From positions 496,001 through 560,000 of the forward strand of contig NZ_CP016282.1 of the NCBI RefSeq assembly GCF_001679725.1: DNA of 64,000 nucleotides. The letters are read 5' to 3'. Positions 16,032 through 24,594 of this stretch are shown piece by piece (the stretch's first letter is position 1; each line of letters begins with the position of its first letter). A program made the translations under genes and the position numbers. Origin of the DNA: Cryobacterium arcticum (GTDB lineage: Bacteria; Actinomycetota; Actinomycetes; Actinomycetales; Microbacteriaceae). The notes under the pieces are model-generated. The model made no database searches. It was not told the DNA's origin and worked only from the letters and a program-made list of their open reading frames with translations.

Positions 16032-18452
16032 GTGTCAGACCTTGTGGAGACAATCAAAGGAGCAGCGGCGGCCGGCCGGCTGGTTTTCGGCCTGATCGCG
16101 GCCACAGCGCTCTTTTTCATCTCCTTCTCGCTGGTCGAACTGATCCTCGACGGCAACGTCGAGCACCTCTTCATCGCCGCGTGCGCGGTGGTGTGCGCGG
16201 GCCTGTTCGAGATCCCACGCTTCCGCCTGGGCGCGCTGAGGTTCCGCAGCCCGGTGATCGCCCTGCCGATCCTGGTGGTACTCGCCCTGGAGCCCGCCCT
16301 CGCCCCCCGCGTCGCCATGGGCCTGGTCTGCCTCGGGGTGCTGCTGGTGGTGGCGTTCACGGCACGGCGGATTGAAGTGGCCGTCTATGCCGCCGGTCTC
16401 GCGGGAGTCGGCGGCGTCGCCTTCCTGGCTACGCTCGCCCTGCTGCACGCCGTCGGCTCGTCCGAGCCCGTCGTGGCCGCCGGTGGGGCGATCGCCTACA
16501 TCGTTACGGTGATTGTGCTCGAAGCGCTCCGCCGCCGATTCTCCGGCGCCCCGCCCCAGCCCACCACCGAACACGCCTACTCGGCTGTGCGCCTGGTGCT
16601 CGTCGCCGGTGGGTACGCGGTGTCCTGCGCCCTCATCGCCATGTGGACGCATCCGTTCTTCGACCTGCGCACCGACACCCTCGCCGTGGCCGTCACCCTC
16701 GTGCCCCTCAGCGTCGCCGCGATGGGCACCGTTCTCATCCAGCGGGGAACCGCGATGCGCCGCCGGCTGGCCGGCGTGGTCGCGGGCGTCATCGACCTCA
16801 ACACCACCAATCACTTCACCAAGACCGGCGGGCAGATCACGCCCATCACCCTCAGCCCGGTCAACCCCACCGCCGACCTCGCCACCGTGCTGCTGCGCGC
16901 CGTGCACGACACCATCGGCGTCGAATCCGCGAGCATCCGACACGAGCCCGCCGGCCGTGGTGAGATCGACGTGCCGGTGGCCATCACCGCGCTCGGCGGC
17001 CAGTATCTGGTTGCCCGGCGCGATGTGATGGACTTCCCGTTCACCAACGACGACCGGCGCGCCCTCGCCGCTCTCGCGCACACCGCCGACGTGGTCTTCA
17101 GCGCCCGGGAGAGCATCGGCGGCCTCACCATCCGCGCCAACACCGACCCGCTCACCGGCCTGCCCAACTACGGCGCCTTCCAGGACGCCCTCGCGAACAT
17201 CAACGACCACCGCGACTACTCCGAGGCCCTCGCGGTGCTGTTCATCGACCTCGACGACTTCAAACGGATGAACGACCGCTACGGCCACCAATCCGGCGAC
17301 GAGATCCTCAGCGAACTCGGCCGCCGGCTCAGTGGTGTGGTGCGCCCGTACGACGTTGTCGCCCGGGTCGGCGGCGACGAGTTCGTCGTGATCCTCACCC
17401 GGCTGTCCTCCCTCGCCGAGGCCAAGCTGCTCGCCGAACGCATCATGGAGGCCACCGGCGAACCGCTCGCGGTGGGCGGCTCCAGCATCAACCCCATCCT
17501 CAGCATCGGCCTGGCCTACTCGGCGCACCGGGAGACGGATGTCAACCAGCTACTCCGCGACGCCGACCGCAGCATGCTCGCCATCAAGAAGTCCCGCCGC
17601 CGCGGCGGCCCCGCCAACGAGAGCAGCATCAACATCTCCGGGCACCGCTCCTCGCAGATGAACGACATCGTCGCCCGCGCCATCGACGAAGACCTCCTCG
17701 AACTGGCCTTCCAGCCCATCGTGAGCCTCGTCACCGGCCAGATCTGGGCGTTCGAAGCCCTCGTGCGGTACACCGACCCGGAGCTCGGCCCGCTGTCGCC
17801 GCCCTCCCTGGTGGAGAAGGCCAAGAGCCTCGGCCGGCTCGACGCCCTCACCCGGCAGGTCGCGGTCAAGGCCATGGCCGCGGCGGCCGACTTCCGGCTC
17901 ATCGAACCGCGCATCGTCTGCATGACCATCAACGTCGAGGCCGGCCAGATCCTGCCGCAACGCGTCGGCTCGTTCGTCGAAGACCTGGCCGAACGCTACC
18001 CCGGCATCTCGCTCTGCCTGGAGCTGAACGAGCGGTCCGTGGCCCGCGTATCCACCGCCGTGCGTGCCCAGGCCGACCACCTGCGCGACATCGGCATCAT
18101 GATCGCCCTCGACGACTACGGTTCCCAGGACTCCTCGGTCGACGCCCTCGTGCGGATGCCCATGGACATCCTCAAGATCGACAAGAGCCTCGTCGACGAC
18201 CTCGACGATGTGCGCCAGCGCGAGGTGCTCACGGCGCTGCAGGGCTTCGGCGACAACCTCGAGTACTCGATGATCGTGGAGGGCGTCGAGAACGAGGCGA
18301 TGGCCGCGCACCTGTCGTCGCTCGGCATCCGCAGCGCCCAGGGATTCCACTACGGTGTGCCGCGCAGTTTTGAGAAGACCCTCGCCCGCCTGGAGGAATT
18401 CGGAGCGGCCGCCGTGCTGCCCGTGCGCGCCGTGTCTGGGCTGTCGCTGTAA
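16032..18452 (+). CDS. membrane GGDEF-EAL cyclic-di-GMP enzyme
   Basis: 806 aa. About seven N-terminal membrane helices (residues 15-240) are followed by a GAF-like region, a GGDEF domain (about 370-530) and an EAL domain (about 550-800). The diguanylate cyclase signature is intact: NTDPLTGLPN and VGGDEF (GGDEF from residue 447). The EAL domain keeps the key residues: EAL at Glu575, TINVEA, LELNE, ALDDYG, LKIDKSL, VEGVE, so phosphodiesterase activity is also expected. It heads a run of signalling genes ending in an exopolysaccharide synthase, which suggests that its c-di-GMP output controls that synthesis. The GTG at 16032 is taken as start; a nearby TTG could also serve. Confidence 0.93.
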   Translation: MSDLVETIKGAAAAGRLVFGLIAATALFFISFSLVELILDGNVEHLFIAACAVVCAGLFEIPRFRLGALRFRSPVIALPILVVLALEPALAPRVAMGLVCLGVLLVVAFTARRIEVAVYAAGLAGVGGVAFLATLALLHAVGSSEPVVAAGGAIAYIVTVIVLEALRRRFSGAPPQPTTEHAYSAVRLVLVAGGYAVSCALIAMWTHPFFDLRTDTLAVAVTLVPLSVAAMGTVLIQRGTAMRRRLAGVVAGVIDLNTTNHFTKTGGQITPITLSPVNPTADLATVLLRAVHDTIGVESASIRHEPAGRGEIDVPVAITALGGQYLVARRDVMDFPFTNDDRRALAALAHTADVVFSARESIGGLTIRANTDPLTGLPNYGAFQDALANINDHRDYSEALAVLFIDLDDFKRMNDRYGHQSGDEILSELGRRLSGVVRPYDVVARVGGDEFVVILTRLSSLAEAKLLAERIMEATGEPLAVGGSSINPILSIGLAYSAHRETDVNQLLRDADRSMLAIKKSRRRGGPANESSINISGHRSSQMNDIVARAIDEDLLELAFQPIVSLVTGQIWAFEALVRYTDPELGPLSPPSLVEKAKSLGRLDALTRQVAVKAMAAAADFRLIEPRIVCMTINVEAGQILPQRVGSFVEDLAERYPGISLCLELNERSVARVSTAVRAQADHLRDIGIMIALDDYGSQDSSVDALVRMPMDILKIDKSLVDDLDDVRQREVLTALQGFGDNLEYSMIVEGVENEAMAAHLSSLGIRSAQGFHYGVPRSFEKTLARLEEFGAAAVLPVRAVSGLSL

Positions 18453-18468
18453 ACGTTAGGGTCGCAGT

Positions 18469-20130
18469 ATGGTCGAGCAGATATTGAGGATGCCGCGCGT
18501 CGGCGTGCGGGAGCGCGTGGAACGCAGCGTCTTCCTCTCCCAGCTGCTCCTGGCCGCAGCGACCCTGCTCCTGGTGGCGGTCACCGTGGTGAACAACCCC
18601 GCCATGTTCGCGGCACCGCTGTACTTCCTCGGCGTGATGATCATCTTCGCCGCGACGGGTCTGGCCGCGGCCGTGCCGTGGCGCCTGTTCCCCAAATCGT
18701 GGATCGTGATCCTCCCGCTGCTCGACATCGTCGGGCTTAGCCTGGCCAGGGAGGCCCAACCGCAACTGGGTGTCAGCTTCCTGCTCGTCTTCCCGGTGAT
18801 CTGGATGTCCACCCACTTCGGCTACATCGGCGCCACCGGTAGCGTGCTCTTTTCAGCCGTGCTCCTGTGGGCCGGGTTGCCGCTGAAATTTTTCACCGAT
18901 CCGTTGAACGCCACGGGCTACGCCTCCACCCAGGCGCCGCTGCTCGCGGTCGTGACGATCATGCTCGCGTTCGTCGCCTCGGTCACCTACACCTCCAACC
19001 GTCGCGCGCAGGCGCAACGCGTGCTGCTCACCCAACAGGCTGGGCTGTTCGAGGCGGCGCTGCAGCGGTCCCGACGCCAGGAGCAGACCCTCGACGAGAT
19101 CTTCAACACCGTCGACTTCGGGGTGGTCGGGTACGACAGCGACGCCACCGTGAACTTCATCAACCGGGCGCAACGCTCCCTACTCGCCCGCTTCGGAGTG
19201 AGCGACGGCGTCGGCCTGTCCGACATTGTGTACAAAGAAGACGGCGTCACCCTCTTCGACGGACCGGATCGGCCCACCCATCGCGCGATGCGGGGCGAAA
19301 CCGTCGACCGCGTCACGGTGTGGCTCGGCTCGCCCGACCAGCAGCAGGCCGCTGTGCTCGTGTCCGCCCGGCCCATCCTCGACCCGGCCGGCCGGTTCGA
19401 CGGAGGTGTTCTCGTGACCCGCGACGTCACCGCAGAGGTCCGGGCGGTGCAGGCCAGGGACGACCTCGTCGCCTCCGTCTCCCACGAACTGCGCACCCCG
19501 CTCACCTCGATCCTCGGCTACCTCGAGCTGGCGCTCGACGATGAACGGGTCGACCCCGACACCCGGCGGATGCTGGAAATCGCGTCGAAGAACGCCGATC
19601 GGCTGCTCGAGATCGTCTCCGGGTTGCTCACCGCGGCCAGCGCATCCAAGGAGGGTCTGGCCCTCAACGTGGCACCGTGCGATCTGACCGCCATCATCAC
19701 GGATGCCGCCGAGTCCGCCGAGCCGTTGGCCTCGCAACGCGGCATCCGGTTCGAACTCGCCGACCTGCCCGAGATCATCGTGATCGCCGACGCCTTCCGG
19801 CTGCGTCAGGTTGTGGACAACATCTTCTCCAACGCGATCAAATACAACGTGGAGTCCGGCAAGGTCACCGTCTCGGCGCACGAAGTGGACTGCGGCATCG
19901 AGGTGCGCGTCGCCGACACCGGCCGCGGCATGAGCGAGGACGAACAGGGCAACCTGTTCGACAGGTTCTACCGGGCCGACTCGGTGCGCGGCTCCAGCGT
20001 GCACGGCACCGGCCTGGGCCTCAGCATCAGCCGGGAGATCATGCGGGAGCATGGCGGCGACCTCAGACTTGAATCCGTCAAAGGCAAGGGGACCACGGCG
20101 ATCGCCACGCTCCCGGTGAACAGAGGGTGA
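18469..20130 (+). CDS. membrane sensor histidine kinase with PAS domain
   Basis: 553 aa. Membrane helices fill residues 20-180, then a short coiled coil, a PAS-type domain (about 205-315, starting at LDEIFNTVDFGVVGYD), a HisKA domain with SVSHELRTPLTSILGYLE (phospho-acceptor His339) and a HATPase domain with NIFSNAIKYN, DTGRGMSEDEQGNLFDRFY and HGTGLGLSISREIM. All catalytic motifs are intact. It lies 16 bp after the GGDEF-EAL gene and 31 bp before a degenerate GGDEF gene, so it is probably in one operon. No response regulator is adjacent; the OmpR-type regulator at 24.6 kb is a candidate partner. Confidence 0.92.
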   Translation: MVEQILRMPRVGVRERVERSVFLSQLLLAAATLLLVAVTVVNNPAMFAAPLYFLGVMIIFAATGLAAAVPWRLFPKSWIVILPLLDIVGLSLAREAQPQLGVSFLLVFPVIWMSTHFGYIGATGSVLFSAVLLWAGLPLKFFTDPLNATGYASTQAPLLAVVTIMLAFVASVTYTSNRRAQAQRVLLTQQAGLFEAALQRSRRQEQTLDEIFNTVDFGVVGYDSDATVNFINRAQRSLLARFGVSDGVGLSDIVYKEDGVTLFDGPDRPTHRAMRGETVDRVTVWLGSPDQQQAAVLVSARPILDPAGRFDGGVLVTRDVTAEVRAVQARDDLVASVSHELRTPLTSILGYLELALDDERVDPDTRRMLEIASKNADRLLEIVSGLLTAASASKEGLALNVAPCDLTAIITDAAESAEPLASQRGIRFELADLPEIIVIADAFRLRQVVDNIFSNAIKYNVESGKVTVSAHEVDCGIEVRVADTGRGMSEDEQGNLFDRFYRADSVRGSSVHGTGLGLSISREIMREHGGDLRLESVKGKGTTAIATLPVNRG

Positions 20131-20161
20131 GCGTGGCCTGCCACGCCCACCGGGGGACAAC

Positions 20162-21337
20162 ATGGAACTAGACGCACCAACACTGCAGATGATCAGCGGC
20201 CTGATGGTGGTGCTCTGCGGGGCCTCCTTCATCCTCAACACCGCGCTCAATCGCAACGACCCGCCCGGGCGGCTGTGGAGCCTGGCCTTCGTGGCGGGCA
20301 TCATGGTGGCCGTCGGCTACGGCGTCTACGTCATCAGCGACACCGCGTGGTGGGCCATCGCCCTCGCCAACACGGCGCTGGTCATCTCCATCGGCGCGCT
20401 CTGGTCGGGCAGCCGGGTCTACAACGGCCGTCCCTCCGCCTTCATCATCGTCGGCGGCCTGGCCCTTCTCGTCGGCGTCGTCACGATTCTTCCCGGCGAG
20501 GAGGGCGGCGAATGGGCCGGCGCGGCGCTGCTCTGGTTCATCGTCTCCGCCCTCGGTGCCCTCGGCGGAGCCGAAGCGATGCGGTGGCGGCTGCGCCGCA
20601 ACGTGAACGGACGCATCCTCGCGATCGTCCTGTTCCTGGCCGGGGCCTTTTACCTGGGCCGCGCGGTCACCTTCCTGGTGGATGGCCCGGACAGCATCAC
20701 CTTCACCACCTACTTCGGTACCGGCACCACGTCGATCTTCAACATGGCGCTCATCGTCACGGCGAGCATCGCGGTGTCGATCCTGCGCGCCGAGCGGGTG
20801 GGCAGCAACGCCGTCGGGGACATCGCGGTGGGCATCCACTCGGCGGCCGGAGTGCTCTCCGGGCCCTCGTTCCGCCAGGCCGCCGCCGACCACCTGCAGC
20901 GCGCCGAGATGTCCGAGCGCGGCCTTGCCGTGATCGGCGCGGACATCGACAACCTGCCCGAGATCAACACGGCGTTCGGCCGCACCGCGGGTGATGAGGC
21001 CATTTCCCGGTTCGCCGACACGCTCCGCGGCAGTGCCCCGATGATGGCCCAGATCGGACACCTGGCCGCCGGCCGGTTCTTCATCCTGGCCGGGGTGTCC
21101 TCGGCCACCGAGGCGCGCGCGATCACCGAACGGGTGCAGAACGCCCTGGTCGACGGCCCACTGGGGGAGTCGTACCAGATCCGGCTCACGGCGAGCTTCG
21201 GCATCGCCGACACCTTCGATCACGGCTACGACCTCGACAAGCTCAGCGAGGCGGTCAACCGGGCGATCGACATCGTCAAGCACGGCGGCGGCAACGACAT
21301 CGCCGTGGCCGTGGATGCGGCCCCCCGCGACCTCTGA
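20162..21337 (+). CDS. membrane protein with degenerate GGDEF domain
   Basis: 391 aa with about seven membrane helices (residues 8-215) and a C-terminal domain of GGDEF size and order. The segment GADIDNLPEINTAFGRTAGDEAISRFA matches the DIDxFKxINDxxGHxxGDxxL block, but the active-site loop reads AAGRF (302-306) instead of GGDEF. It should therefore not make c-di-GMP; it may bind a nucleotide or act as a partner of the active enzyme upstream. It is the third gene of the signalling run starting at 16032. Confidence 0.8.
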   Translation: MELDAPTLQMISGLMVVLCGASFILNTALNRNDPPGRLWSLAFVAGIMVAVGYGVYVISDTAWWAIALANTALVISIGALWSGSRVYNGRPSAFIIVGGLALLVGVVTILPGEEGGEWAGAALLWFIVSALGALGGAEAMRWRLRRNVNGRILAIVLFLAGAFYLGRAVTFLVDGPDSITFTTYFGTGTTSIFNMALIVTASIAVSILRAERVGSNAVGDIAVGIHSAAGVLSGPSFRQAAADHLQRAEMSERGLAVIGADIDNLPEINTAFGRTAGDEAISRFADTLRGSAPMMAQIGHLAAGRFFILAGVSSATEARAITERVQNALVDGPLGESYQIRLTASFGIADTFDHGYDLDKLSEAVNRAIDIVKHGGGNDIAVAVDAAPRDL

Positions 21338-21393
21338 CCCACGCCCAAGCGCGCCCACAAGCATCCGCGAGCTGTGAGCTAAGCCCCACAAAA

Positions 21394-21418
21394 CGCGAGT
21401 TTTGCCCGCTTACTCGCG
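21394..21418. repeat. inverted repeat between convergent genes
   Basis: CGCGAGT (21394-21400) and ACTCGCG (21412-21418) flank 11 nt in the gap between the convergent genes at 20162 and 21439. It may act as a weak terminator, or belong to a third short-repeat family like those at 13241 and 14765. Confidence 0.35.
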
Positions 21419-21438
21419 GTTCGCGAGGGGGCGGGCGG

Positions 21439-22041
21439 TTACTTCGCGATGGCGATGGTGAGCTGGTCGCTCGCGGTCTGCTTGGCGAACGTCGTCGACG
21501 TGGGCGTGGTCTGGATGAGAAGTTCGTAGGTGAACGACAGGGTGACACTCGTGGCGGCGGGATCGATGGCCGAGAGCACGTAGGTCTGCCCGTAGCTGTA
21601 CGGCGCCTTCATGACGTACCCGGTGGGCAGGGAGGACTGGTCGACGAACGTTGCCGGGGCATCCAGCGCTCCGGTGGGCCCGCTGACGGCCGTAACGATG
21701 CTCACCTTGGACAGGTAGACCCCCTGCCCGTCGTCGGTGCCCAGGGCGGCGCTGACCGAGAAGCTCACGGGCTTGTTGGCCGCGGCGGTCCACTGGTCCA
21801 TGCTCAGCGACGACGAGTAGTCCACCGTGAGGGCCGCATCGCCCGCGACGAGCTCGTGCCGGGCAGAGCCGGCCGACAGATCGTTGACGATCGGGGTGAT
21901 GGTGGCCTTCGCGGTGGGCGTGGGGGTGCTGCCCGCGGTATCCAGGCCGGCCCACGGTGCCTGCCCGCAGGCGGCGAGGCTGAGCGTGAGGATGGCGGCC
22001 AGAGTGAGCGCCGAGAGGCGCGTGCGGGTCGTCGTCGGCAT
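21439..22041 (-). CDS. lipoprotein of unknown function
   Basis: 200 aa with a signal peptide and lipobox LSLAACGQ (Cys25), so it should be a membrane-anchored extracytoplasmic protein. After a short Thr/Pro-rich spacer the rest is Ser/Thr-rich with alternating hydrophobics, suggesting a beta-sandwich. I recognise no named domain. It is divergent from the GT2 synthase gene and shares its upstream region, so an accessory role in polysaccharide export or attachment is possible but unproven. Confidence 0.75.
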   Translation of the reverse strand: MPTTTRTRLSALTLAAILTLSLAACGQAPWAGLDTAGSTPTPTAKATITPIVNDLSAGSARHELVAGDAALTVDYSSSLSMDQWTAAANKPVSFSVSAALGTDDGQGVYLSKVSIVTAVSGPTGALDAPATFVDQSSLPTGYVMKAPYSYGQTYVLSAIDPAATSVTLSFTYELLIQTTPTSTTFAKQTASDQLTIAIAK

Positions 22042-22084
22042 GTGGTCCCCCGGTGATCGTGTGGGCGCGCTGATGCTGCGCCGT

Positions 22085-22114
22085 TCTTGAGCTTATCTTG
22101 AGAAAACCTTGACA
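22085..22114 (+). promoter_or_regulatory. direct repeats and -35 box upstream of the GT2 synthase
   Basis: TCTTGAG occurs twice in direct orientation (22085-22091 and 22096-22102), with an 11-bp period, followed by a consensus -35 hexamer TTGACA (22109-22114). Tandem 7-bp direct repeats at 11-bp spacing next to a -35 are typical of OmpR/PhoB-family activator sites. An OmpR-family regulator is encoded at 24595-25581. The -10 region is weak, which suits an activated promoter. Confidence 0.45.
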
Positions 22115-22158
22115 CGTCCACGGGACAAAACGGCAGTTCGCCTGACAGAGTTGCCAAT

Positions 22159-23601
22159 GTGAACGAGAGAAACCGCTACGCCAAGCCCGCGCCCGTCGAC
22201 CCGGTGCTCGCTGCCTACGCCAACGAATTCAACGAGATGGTCGAGGGCCTGCCCGCCTTCCGCCCCACCATCGGATGCATCGTGCCGGCGTACAACGAAG
22301 CCGAAACCATCGGCCTCGTGCTTGACTCCCTGCTCGCTCAGACCCGACTGCCCGACGTGATCCACGTGGTGGTGAACAACACCACCGACGACACCGTCAA
22401 GATCGCCAGCCAGTACGCCGGCCCGCACGAGGTCGTCACGGACGGCGTCATGCAGTTCACCGAGGTGTTCGTGCACGACATCGGCGAGAACCCCGACAAG
22501 AAGGTCGGCGCCCTCAACTACGGCTACTCGCTCATCGAAGGCTGTGACTTCCTGCTCGGCGTCGACGGCGACACCACCGCGGCAACGAACGCCGTGGAGC
22601 AGCTCGAGGCCGAGATCGCGTCGGACACCCGCGTCGGCGGTATCTCGGCGATCTACAGCATCGACGACACCATCATCAAGGGCATCGTGCCGAGCTTCCT
22701 CATCGCCGGCCAGCGCGCCCAGTTCGCTGCCTTCAACATGCAGAACATGCTGCGCGGCCGCAACATGGCCGTGCTCGGCGGCCAGTTCTCGATCTTCTCC
22801 ACCAAGGCGCTGCGCGAGGTGATGGTGGATAGTCACCAGGCCACCCCGTGGGTGAAGGACAGCGAGGTGGAAGACTCCCTGCTCTCCCTGCAGATCAAGA
22901 GCGCCGGCTACCTCACCAAGATCAGCGCCCAGGCCCGCGCCAACGTGGGCGGCATGACCACCCTGCGCGGCCTGGATGCCCAGCAGGTCAAGTGGAACTT
23001 CGGCGCCATCGAACTCATGTGGCCCGGTCAGCGCGGCGACACGAAGGGCCAGCCCTTCCACCCCAACCTCCGGCTGCGCTGGATCGAGAACTTCTCGATG
23101 GTGGTCAACGTGCTCACCCGGGTGATGTTCTTCGTCTTGCTGTTCGCCTCCCTGTCGATCGGCGCGTTCGTGTTCAGCCCGATCTGGTTGATCCCGCCGG
23201 CCGTGGCGCTGCTGCTCAACCTTCGTACGGCGATGTCGATGAAGAATCGCAACGGCAAGGACATCTTCTTCGCCATCGCCTTCTTGCCCGCGGAGATCTA
23301 CATGTGGGTGCGTATCGGCCACTTCGTGCGCGCCTGGACCAAGTTCGCCAGCAACAAGCAGGTCGACAACTGGGCAGAGCAGGCCAAGGCCGAGCGCGGC
23401 TCCGGTAACGCCTACCTCGTGCCGCTGCTCGTCGGCGTCGCTGCCGCCGCCGCGATGGTGTTCATCTGGCTGCAGCTGCCCGTCGTCATCCAGTCGACCA
23501 TCCTCTGGATCGGCTGGCCGATCCTCGGTGTCACCACCGTGCTGCAGACCCTCACGATGTTCTTCACCCTGATCAAGCGCCACCACGGCTACAAGGCGTG
23601 A
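22159..23601 (+). CDS. processive GT2 glycosyltransferase, polysaccharide synthase-like
   Basis: 480 aa. The GT-A catalytic domain (about 30-290) opens with TIGCIVPAYNEAETIGLVLDS, has the donor-binding DGD in LGVDGDTTAA (about 135), and an acceptor-side SEVEDSLLSLQIKSAGYLTK (about 235). Several membrane helices follow (about 310-475). This architecture is that of cellulose/hyaluronan/chitin-type synthases that polymerise and extrude a chain. A canonical QxxRW is not obvious; VKWNFGAIEL occupies a similar place. The GTG start is used. Its stop overlaps the start of an HPt-like gene, and a GH6 glucanase lies nearby, so a beta-glucan-like exopolysaccharide is the best inference. Confidence 0.85.
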   Translation: MNERNRYAKPAPVDPVLAAYANEFNEMVEGLPAFRPTIGCIVPAYNEAETIGLVLDSLLAQTRLPDVIHVVVNNTTDDTVKIASQYAGPHEVVTDGVMQFTEVFVHDIGENPDKKVGALNYGYSLIEGCDFLLGVDGDTTAATNAVEQLEAEIASDTRVGGISAIYSIDDTIIKGIVPSFLIAGQRAQFAAFNMQNMLRGRNMAVLGGQFSIFSTKALREVMVDSHQATPWVKDSEVEDSLLSLQIKSAGYLTKISAQARANVGGMTTLRGLDAQQVKWNFGAIELMWPGQRGDTKGQPFHPNLRLRWIENFSMVVNVLTRVMFFVLLFASLSIGAFVFSPIWLIPPAVALLLNLRTAMSMKNRNGKDIFFAIAFLPAEIYMWVRIGHFVRAWTKFASNKQVDNWAEQAKAERGSGNAYLVPLLVGVAAAAAMVFIWLQLPVVIQSTILWIGWPILGVTTVLQTLTMFFTLIKRHHGYKA

Positions 23602-23954
23602 GTGCCCACATCGAAGCCACGGCGTTACGGGCTCTGCTCACCCAGATGGGCGGGGACCGGGAGATGCAGCGCCGTTTCGTGCACGACTTCGTGCACCTGT
23701 GGCGTAGTCGCTCGCAGCGCCTCGCCACGGCCCTGTCCTTCCCGGATGCCGAGGAGGCTCACGTCGTGCTGCTGAGCATCCGCTCGAGCAGCACCATGGT
23801 GGGCGCCGTGACAGTGGAAGCCACCGCCGCGATGATGCACGACGCCCTTCGCGACGGCGACCTCGCCGGCTCGGCGCGGCACATCGACCGGCTCAACGAG
23901 GTGGGCGAGCAGGCTTGCCACGACCTCGCCACGATGTTCGCCCTGCAGCGCTAG
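23598..23954 (+). CDS. HPt-like four-helix protein lacking the phospho-histidine
   Basis: 118 aa, all helical, of HPt size. The segment VVLLSIRSSSTMVGA (about 56-70) lines up with the HPt core A-H-x-L-K-G-S-S-x-x-x-G-A, but the phospho-acceptor position is Leu59 and the basic residue is Arg62; the closest His (His55) is one helical turn earlier. It may bind a receiver domain without transferring phosphate. The gene overlaps the GT2 stop by 4 bp (GTGA), so synthase and HPt-like protein are translationally coupled and probably interact. Confidence 0.65.
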   Translation: MSAHIEATALRALLTQMGGDREMQRRFVHDFVHLWRSRSQRLATALSFPDAEEAHVVLLSIRSSSTMVGAVTVEATAAMMHDALRDGDLAGSARHIDRLNEVGEQACHDLATMFALQR

Positions 23955-23979
23955 CAAAACTACGTCGGTCGCCCACCCC

Positions 23980-24575
23980 GTCGGTCGAGCTTGTCGAGAC
24001 CCGGTGACCCGGCCTGTGTGCTTGTGTCGTCGTGGTTTCGACAAGCTCAACCAGCGTGTGGTTGCGACCGTCTAGTGGGTCGCGCCCAGTACGTCGGTCG
24101 AGCCTGTCGAGACCCGGTGACCCGGCCTGTGTGCTTGTGTCGTCGTGGTTTCGACAAGCTCAACCAGCGTGCGGTTGCGACCGTCTAGTGGGTCGCGCCC
24201 AGTACGTCGGTCGAGCCTGTCGAGACCCCGCGACCCGGCCTCTGCACGGATGTCATCGTGGTTTCGACAAGCTCAACCAGCGTGTGGGTTGCGATCGTCT
24301 TATGGGTGGCGCCCAGTACGTCGGTCGAGCCTGTCGAGACCCGGTGACCCGGCCTGCGAGCGGATGTCGTCGTGGTTTCGACAAGCTCAACCAGCGTGTG
24401 GGTTGCGATCGTCTTATGGGTCGCGCCCAGTACGTCGGTCGAGCCTGTCGAGACCCCGCGACCCGGCCTCTGCACGGATGTCATCGTGGTTTCGACAAGC
24501 TCAACCAGCGTGTGGGTTGCGACCGTCTTATGGGTCGCGCCCAGTACGTCGGTCGAGCCTGTCGAGACCCCGCGA
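23980..24575. repeat. tandem array of 113-114 bp units carrying the dispersed repeat
   Basis: Five full units start at 23980, 24093, 24206, 24320 and 24434, with a sixth partial unit at 24548. Each holds a GGTCGAGCCTGTCGAGACC block and, about 50 nt later, a GTTTCGACAAGCTCAACCA block in inverse sense, so each unit can fold into a hairpin. The array fills the gap between the convergent HPt-like and response regulator genes. Units differ by a few substitutions and one base of length. Confidence 0.92.
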
Positions 24576-24594
24576 GCCATCGCGTGAACCCGCG

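Noticed and set aside
23980..24575. Possible CRISPR array
   Set aside because: The whole 113-114 bp unit is repeated, so there are no unique spacers, and no cas genes are nearby.
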